A stretch of 64,000 nucleotides of DNA, from NCBI GenBank assembly GCA_030770535.1, contig JASVEC010000043.1, positions 62,001-126,000 of the forward strand. The letters are read 5' to 3'. Both the position numbers and the translations under genes were made by a program. Shown in pieces: positions 59,767 through 64,000 of this stretch. The notes below the pieces were generated by a model, which searched no databases, was not told the origin of the DNA, and saw only the letters and a program-made list of their open reading frames with translations. Each line of letters begins with the position of its first letter. Within the stretch, counting starts at the first letter, position 1. Source of the stretch: Batkoa obscura (lineage: Eukaryota; Entomophthoromycota; Entomophthoromycetes; Entomophthorales; Batkoaceae).

Positions 59767-61221
59767 ATGATTAAAACTTCAAAGTATTTTGTTCTATTTC
59801 TAATTACCATCAGTGGTATGATAGCCCCTTTAGCTTCTACTATCTACTTACCTTCCGTAAACTTAATTAACCTTGATTTAAATACTAATGATAGTATGGT
59901 CGATTTAAGTGTGTCTCTATTTCTATTTACTATTGCTGTGTTTCCTTTAATGTGGGGTAACTTAAGTGACCAAGTAGGTAGACGGACACCGTCAATAATA
60001 TCTCAAGTCATATTAATCTTGGCTAGTTTAGCTTGTGGTTTGTCAAATAGTATAGAAGCCTTAATCGCTTTTCGAGTGTTATTGGGGATCGGGTCCTCAG
60101 CATATGCAGTAATCGGAGTTGGTATTATAATCGATTTATTTAGTAAAGAAGAAAAAGGTTTTGCTATGGGCATCTTTTTTATTGGAGCAACCTTTGGACC
60201 TAGTTTAGGGCCCCTATTAGGAGGGATCATCAATGAGTATTTTAGGGACTGGAGATACAATTTTTATTTTTTGTTTGTATTATCAATTATATTGTTTATA
60301 CTTAATTTCATATTTATAAAGGAAACATTGAGTCCAGAAAAAAGAAAAGAGATTCAAATTATTAAGATAGAAAATAGTGTTACGGATAATGAGAAAATAA
60401 CTATTTATAATTATGACAATAACTCTAATTTATATGATTATGAATCTTATAAAAATTATAAGTGTTTTAATTTATTTAATAGATTCTATGTTAAATACAA
60501 CTTAAACTTAAATCCACTAAAGTGTTTCTATCTATTTTTCAATTTAAGAGTTTTAATCTTGATGTTATACTCTGGTCTAATCTACGGGTCTTATTATAAT
60601 ATCTCATTAAGCCAAACTCGTATCATGGATGAACAATACAAGCTAAAATCTATTGAAATTGGCCTATCTTATTTACCTTCTGGTATAGGTAACATGTTAG
60701 GTAGCTATACTGGTGGTATATTATCCGACTATCTGATAAAACGAGCGAGTATCAAGAATGGTAATGACAATATAAATTATGAATATCGATTAAATGGAGC
60801 CTGGTTTGGAGTGGCCTTAGTCATGTTAGGCTTATTCTTAACCGGATATCACATTGAATCAGACCACTCTTTATACTTAGTTTTATTAGCCCAATTTATC
60901 ATTGGGTTTGGGATGGCAAATGTATTCATTATCATCAATACTTATCTAACGGACATTGTAAGTGATAAACCATCGAGTATTACAGCATGTACTAATTTTA
61001 TGAGATTTGGATTATCGGGGATTATTACTTCGTTCAGTTCTAAATTATTACAAAATCTTGGACCTTTTTACCTGTTTTTGATATTCTCTTTGTTGCAAAT
61101 TTTTGGCTTTGTTGTGTTAGCTTATTTTACTTTTACTTTTACTTTTAAAAATGTTCTTAATTATTTATTTAAAAAAGAAAAAAGCAATAAAGAAATGCTA
61201 TTTATTAATGATATAAGTTAA
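59767..61221 (+). CDS. MFS drug:H+ antiporter-type transporter (DHA1)
   Basis: A single-exon 484 aa protein with about twelve hydrophobic segments. MFS motif A is GNLSDQVGRRTP (about 65-76), after helix 2. The helix-5 motif C is present as GATFGPSLGPLLGG (about 143-156), the antiporter signature of DHA1 exporters. The central loop (about 195-245) is Asn/Tyr/Lys-rich and cytosolic. Known family: proton-coupled export of drugs or small metabolites (polyamines, toxins) at the plasma membrane. Substrate cannot be inferred. It has no neighbours within 3 kb upstream and is followed 235 bp later by a receptor gene on the same strand. Confidence 0.9.
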   Translation: MIKTSKYFVLFLITISGMIAPLASTIYLPSVNLINLDLNTNDSMVDLSVSLFLFTIAVFPLMWGNLSDQVGRRTPSIISQVILILASLACGLSNSIEALIAFRVLLGIGSSAYAVIGVGIIIDLFSKEEKGFAMGIFFIGATFGPSLGPLLGGIINEYFRDWRYNFYFLFVLSIILFILNFIFIKETLSPEKRKEIQIIKIENSVTDNEKITIYNYDNNSNLYDYESYKNYKCFNLFNRFYVKYNLNLNPLKCFYLFFNLRVLILMLYSGLIYGSYYNISLSQTRIMDEQYKLKSIEIGLSYLPSGIGNMLGSYTGGILSDYLIKRASIKNGNDNINYEYRLNGAWFGVALVMLGLFLTGYHIESDHSLYLVLLAQFIIGFGMANVFIIINTYLTDIVSDKPSSITACTNFMRFGLSGIITSFSSKLLQNLGPFYLFLIFSLLQIFGFVVLAYFTFTFTFKNVLNYLFKKEKSNKEMLFINDIS

Positions 61222-61393
61222 ATTATACCATAAAATAGCTGATATTCAGTTCAATTTTATTTTTTATCCTTGTTTTTAATCATTACATTTTTTTTATTTT
61301 TTTATTTATAGATTATTAGGATCAATATTCTAATAAATTAGCTTTGTTGAAAAAATTATAAATAAATCATAACTAGCTAATGGAATCTTGTAC

Positions 61394-61401
61394 TATATAA
61401 A
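61394..61401 (+). promoter_or_regulatory. TATA box of the receptor gene
   Basis: TATATAAA, 55 bp before the ATG at 61456; the same spacing as for the MFS gene just upstream. Confidence 0.45.
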
Positions 61402-61455
61402 AATAAAGAAAAAGAAATAAATAATTAGCTATTTACTAATTTGATTTTATATTTC

Positions 61456-62475
61456 ATGGTAGACTTGGACTTAACATTAAAATACGTTTCATTGTATAAT
61501 AACCTAATATCATTAATATGCGGTATCACTTTATTTCTCATTGTACTATACACTATTCTATACAACTACGAAGGTAGTGATAAATTAAGTTATAGATTTT
61601 ATCTATGGATAGCAATCAATGATGTATCTTACAACTTATTGATTTTCATAAAGCAATACATAGTCTTATTTTATAATCTTGATACTAATGTCGATGAAGC
61701 GTTAAGTGAGATAATATATAGCTATGGTAATCCACAATACTGTAACTTTAATATACACGTTGAGCATGTATTAAATTTATGGTATGTGTTTTTGATTGCT
61801 TGTTTAGGCATCAACTTACACGCTTCATTTTTGAAAAATAAAGCTATCAAACTGTACACTGATTTACAATACGCTATGACAACCATACTTTTATCTGTTT
61901 TATTGAACTTACCATCCTTTATCGTAGGTATCGTGTACAATAAATGTTCTGGTCTAACTAATTTATACTTTGGCACCTACTCTTATCTGCACTTCTTCCT
62001 TACTTTCTTTCTACCAAATATATTCGCTATTGGCTACATTACTTTTGTCTTTTTACTCTCCTTCAAAAAATTGATTAATAATAAGCTGGGGTCTATTTCC
62101 CCAACCTCTTACTCCAACCAGTTTAATCGGTTATCCAAGCGCTTTTTAGGCTATGCTATTATCCCTTTAATTACACAACTGCCCTATTTGATCTGTTCAA
62201 TAAGCCTATATATCAGCTTCAAATACACAATCATTCACTTCTTCTTTATGGACATTTTAGGCTCTTGCAATGGCTGGTTAAACCTCTTATTTTTCTTATT
62301 GGATCCATTAATCCCTAAGCTATACGTTCAGTTGAAGCACCGCTACTATAATGGTCTATTATTTAACTCAAAACTAACAGATAATGGATTAAATCATGAC
62401 AATACTCGTTACTTTATGTTTAATTTGAATTTTATGAGGCCTAAAAATAAGGCTAATAAATATACTTTGATTTGA
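61456..62475 (+). CDS. Seven-helix G-protein-coupled receptor-like protein
   Basis: A single exon of 339 aa. I use ATG 61456 rather than an upstream non-ATG extension. Seven hydrophobic segments are spaced as in GPCRs: about 10-35, 47-70, 103-125, 138-160, 176-203, 230-255 and 262-285. An extracellular N terminus is followed by a conserved-looking Cys in the first outer loop (near PQYCNF) and one in the second (NKCSG), which could form the usual disulphide. The third inner loop (about 205-228) and the C tail are basic. There is no DRY motif, so subfamily is uncertain. Family expansions of such receptors are known in some entomophthoroid fungi. Function: environmental sensing by inference. Confidence 0.75.
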   Translation: MVDLDLTLKYVSLYNNLISLICGITLFLIVLYTILYNYEGSDKLSYRFYLWIAINDVSYNLLIFIKQYIVLFYNLDTNVDEALSEIIYSYGNPQYCNFNIHVEHVLNLWYVFLIACLGINLHASFLKNKAIKLYTDLQYAMTTILLSVLLNLPSFIVGIVYNKCSGLTNLYFGTYSYLHFFLTFFLPNIFAIGYITFVFLLSFKKLINNKLGSISPTSYSNQFNRLSKRFLGYAIIPLITQLPYLICSISLYISFKYTIIHFFFMDILGSCNGWLNLLFFLLDPLIPKLYVQLKHRYYNGLLFNSKLTDNGLNHDNTRYFMFNLNFMRPKNKANKYTLI

Positions 62476-62523
62476 TAGTTATTATTTTTTTGCTATATTT
62501 AGGATAATTTTCTTAAAAACTAT

Positions 62524-62626
62524 CATGTGAGGATGTACTTTTGTTTAAGAATTTACTAATGATTTTTTCACTCAAATAGTGTTTAAAAGATGTAAAAAGT
62601 AATTAAGCCAAAAAAACATTCCCATG
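62524..62626. mobile_element. MITE-A copy 8
   Basis: CATGTGAGGATGTAC at the left and ACATTCCCATGTA at the right; the ends pair as CATG...CATG with a TA close by. Confidence 0.75.
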
Positions 62627-62977
62627 TATTGTTTTAGTATAATACTTTAGTACCTACTTTTCAAAATTTAAGTTAACATTAAGAGACTTTCAGCAAGTTT
62701 GCGTTCAAAAGGTGCATTATTAGACTTAGATATATTATAACTAAATAATTATGTCAATATTTGAAATTGAAAATATACATGCTTTGAATAAAAGTTACTA
62801 TATTCATCTCTATATTTGTGCATTTATTAAGCTACTCTAAATTTTATTATCAATATTGGAATTTGAAGATACATGTAAGCCATATGACATTTGTAAATAA
62901 TGGTATTTATAAGGCCCAATTCAAAAAGTAAAAATATCTGATTAAGGTCTCAGAGAATTGATATGAGAAAAAGAGCA

Positions 62978-63080
62978 TATGGGGATGTATTTTTTCGTTT
63001 AAGAATTTTGCTAATAATCTTTCCACTCAAATAGTGCTTAAAATGGAAAAAGTAATGAAGACAAAAAAAACATCCCCATA
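62978..63080. mobile_element. MITE-A copy 9 (best-preserved ends)
   Basis: The left end TATGGGGATGT is the exact inverse of the right end ACATCCCCATA, giving a perfect 11 bp inverted repeat including the TA target site. Confidence 0.85.
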
Positions 63081-63664
63081 TAAAAAATTCTTTTTTTGTA
63101 AATTAAAGGCAAACCCAAAAAACATCAAATGTATTAAAAATAGCTACAGCTATTTCTTAAATATACTAAACCTAAACCCGGCACAACGCCAACATAGCAC
63201 CTACCCAATACTAATGAATCAACACCTACTCTATTATCTACCTTAAACTAGTTTTTATCATTCAAAAATCCGAACTTGCAAATACTTTTTTAAAACTAAA
63301 TTTGGACTCCAAAGGTTATATCGAGTAAGGTTTTAATAAACTATTTGAAGTTGATTTTAGCAGTTAACTAAAGGTTTAAATTGACTTTCACGCTGATTTG
63401 TTGGTAAATGTATTTGTATCAGTAAAATTTGCTATTATTTGAATTAGTGCTTTTTACTTTTAAATATTTTAAAAGTATTGTCAATGAAATGTGTACGAGT
63501 ATATTTTCATGGTTTATAACAACACTTAGTAATTGGACCTTCAGAAGAGTAGGCTTAGTGTAAGAAGTTAGTACAAATACAGTACAAATATCAATATCAC
63601 ATATCTTATAAACTTATTTAAATGTTGCTTTAACAAAATTAGTACAGTCTAAACGTTTATAAAA

Positions 63665-63771
63665 TTAAATGGGAGTGTTTTTTTTGACTTTATTATTTTT
63701 TCCATTTTTTAAGCGCTATTTAAAGCGGAAAATTTGTTAGTAAAATTCTTAGACACAAAAATACATCCCTA
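63665..63771. mobile_element. MITE-A copy 10
   Basis: TAAATGGGAGTG at the left and ACATCCCTA at the right; very similar to copy 6 (TTAAGCGCTATTTAA-type core), so these two form a subfamily. Confidence 0.8.
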
Positions 63772-64000
63772 AATCGAAATGTTCTATTGTTTAGTTAAGC
63801 TTTTTTATTACTAATTTTTAGTTGATTTAACATAAGGGTCGCAAAAAGTATTAAAAGGTATTAATAGCTCCCTACCAATATAATATTTTTAAATATTTTG
63901 AGATTTTCATGGATAATTAAATTTTTGATAATAAAATACCCCTCTTATTTTGACACAATTCCTTAGATTCAAATTGTAAAAAATAGATTGTTTAATTATA

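Larger units (their letters stand above)
62476..64000. other. Terminal intergenic region with three MITE copies
   Basis: About 1.5 kb holding MITE-A copies 8, 9 and 10. The only sizeable frame (63034-63246) begins inside copy 9 and has no family resemblance. Confidence 0.55.

Noticed and set aside
63034-63246. 70-codon plus-strand open frame
   Set aside because: It begins inside MITE-A copy 9 and shows no family resemblance; composition is that of random AT-rich DNA.

Overview
The window looks like a gene-rich segment of an AT-rich early-diverging fungus. Evidence for a fungus: an ATF-type bZIP factor, a Zn2Cys6-like factor, a NoxR (p67phox-like) NADPH oxidase regulator, a DHA1-type MFS transporter, a fungal-type seven-helix receptor, a secreted bicovalent-FAD oxidase and SET1. 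Genes carry many 45-70 bp GT-AG introns. An Entomophthoromycotina (Conidiobolus-like) source is my inference from base composition and gene families, not something I could search.

Layout. 1-9.3 kb: accessory genes (bZIP, degraded Zn2Cys6 factor, FAD oxidase), tRNA-Leu(UAG) and an unrecognised helical protein. 9.3-12.9 kb: gene-poor DNA with simple repeats. 13-15.5 kb: SF3A1. 17.9-34.6 kb: dense housekeeping block: PhoD-like phosphatase, TAPT1/Emp65, a coiled-coil protein, the diflavin reductase Tah18, L-2-hydroxyglutarate dehydrogenase, two tandem endonuclease G genes, AP-2 sigma, a WDR53-like protein and DIM1. 35-36.2 kb: HUS1, hidden because it is split into seven or eight short exons. 36.4-41.3 kb: an ABCC/MRP transporter. 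43.3-56 kb: SET1, TRM9, a very large chromatin-reader/DNA-methyltransferase fusion, and NoxR. 56-64 kb: gene-poor DNA, an MFS transporter and a receptor.

Main discovery. Eleven exons on the minus strand (48316-53845) join with consistent phases into one protein of about 1663 residues. It has three AT-hooks, a Tudor/chromo-barrel-like module, a ZZ-like finger, an extended PHD module, an acidic stretch, a second ZZ-like finger, a GATA-like zinc finger, and a C-terminal bacterial-type N4-cytosine/N6-adenine DNA methyltransferase with an HPPY motif IV. Histone and DNA readers fused to an amino-methyltransferase suggest a chromatin-guided DNA-modification enzyme distinct from MT-A70-type 6mA enzymes and C5 methyltransferases.

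Other signals: a roughly 100 bp TA-flanked MITE family with ten copies; at least three other inverted-repeat elements; a tandem duplication that copied an endonuclease G gene plus the tail of its neighbour; and four conserved genes each apparently missing one base, usually in a homopolymer, which looks like assembly error rather than biology. I saw no virus-like elements and no CRISPR array.
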